The notes below the pieces were generated by a model, which saw only the letters and a list, made by a program, of their open reading frames with translations, made no database searches and was not told the DNA's origin. Of a DNA stretch of 58,248 bases, positions 58,069-58,248 are shown piece by piece. The position numbers and the translations under genes were made by a program. Position 1 is the stretch's first letter. Each line of letters begins with the position of its first letter. This DNA is from Lachnospiraceae bacterium (lineage in GTDB: Bacteria > Bacillota > Clostridia > Lachnospirales > Lachnospiraceae): contig JAFXQK010000033.1 in NCBI GenBank assembly GCA_017527205.1, positions 1-58,248 on the forward strand. Reading direction: 5' to 3'.

Positions 58069-58248
58069 TCTACTGCTTTACGTGATTAAGGTTTCTCCAA
58101 AAAACTGCATCAAAAGAAAACCGTCTGCATCCTAATCCATGAAAAATCGGCCGAATCGCCAATTAGAAGTGAACGGGAGGCGTCCGCTGAAGGGTTGCCT
58201 CCCCGATAAGAAAATTCTATATGCTGCCATAAAAAAAGTCAATAAAAA
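58069..58248. other. Window end without a recognised gene
   Basis: GGGAGGC (58175-58181) faces GCCTCCC (58197-58203), a 7-bp hairpin with no T-tract. No gene is seen. Confidence 0.4.

Overview
The window reads as a chromosomal segment of a low-to-mid GC, Gram-positive anaerobe of class Clostridia, most likely family Lachnospiraceae. Supporting signs are an AbrB-type spoVT regulator, a T-box leader on ileS, a preQ1-controlled queT, pyruvate formate-lyase fermentation genes, a sortase-type surface protein, strong AGGAGG ribosome sites and several small protein families I associate with Lachnospiraceae. No rRNA, tRNA, CRISPR array, prophage or intact insertion sequence was seen. Most genes lie on the minus strand.

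Layout. 1-2640: repeat-rich flank with a PAP2 phosphatase, an orphan FlgM-like anti-sigma factor behind a 116-bp tandem repeat, and a 33-residue microprotein. 2664-8868: glycogen phosphorylase, then isoleucyl-tRNA synthetase with its own promoter and T-box leader (specifier AUC). 8914-15779: a histidine kinase/response regulator pair next to an ABC ATPase, an FtsX-type permease and a lipoprotein of the C45 N-terminal-nucleophile hydrolase family, probably one envelope-stress or detoxification unit. 15880-22976: a DUF3592 protein, spoVT, queT behind two abutting preQ1-I riboswitches, two small proteins, an 841-residue exported protein with a degenerate C39-like tail, a methyltransferase and a Lachnospiraceae-type repeat protein. 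23111-30469: a complete F-type ATP synthase operon (atpZ-like, atpI, B, E, F, H, A, G, D, C) whose c subunit carries a sodium-binding signature. 30655-39866: a nuclease remnant, DUF402, a SleB-type hydrolase, dCMP deaminase, upp, rpiB, Sua5, CwlD-type amidase, an SPKTG-anchored surface protein and a GH18 hydrolase. 40301-45675: mecA, DUF1858, and the pyruvate formate-lyase locus. 45708-51736: a MerR regulator, dnaB-rplI-gdpP and a U32-like cysteine protein. 51857-58248: a hybrid histidine kinase, an MBL-fold hydrolase, a MATE transporter, an unknown protein and a decayed nuclease/transposase.

The most notable system is the pyruvate formate-lyase locus at 41723-45675. The catalytic chain (679 residues, both active-site cysteines present) stops before the glycyl-radical domain. 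That domain is a separate 80-residue protein encoded 340 bp downstream; 679 plus 80 roughly equals a one-piece enzyme. Between them lie a double-hairpin repeat element and a 68-residue protein that copies the start of the radical domain but replaces the radical loop with a cysteine-rich tail. An activase and a 2[4Fe-4S] ferredoxin follow. I infer an obligately two-chain formate-lyase with a possible accessory or decoy subunit. Other notable points are the tandem preQ1 riboswitches, a mini-hairpin shared by three leaders, and the structured repeats between genes.
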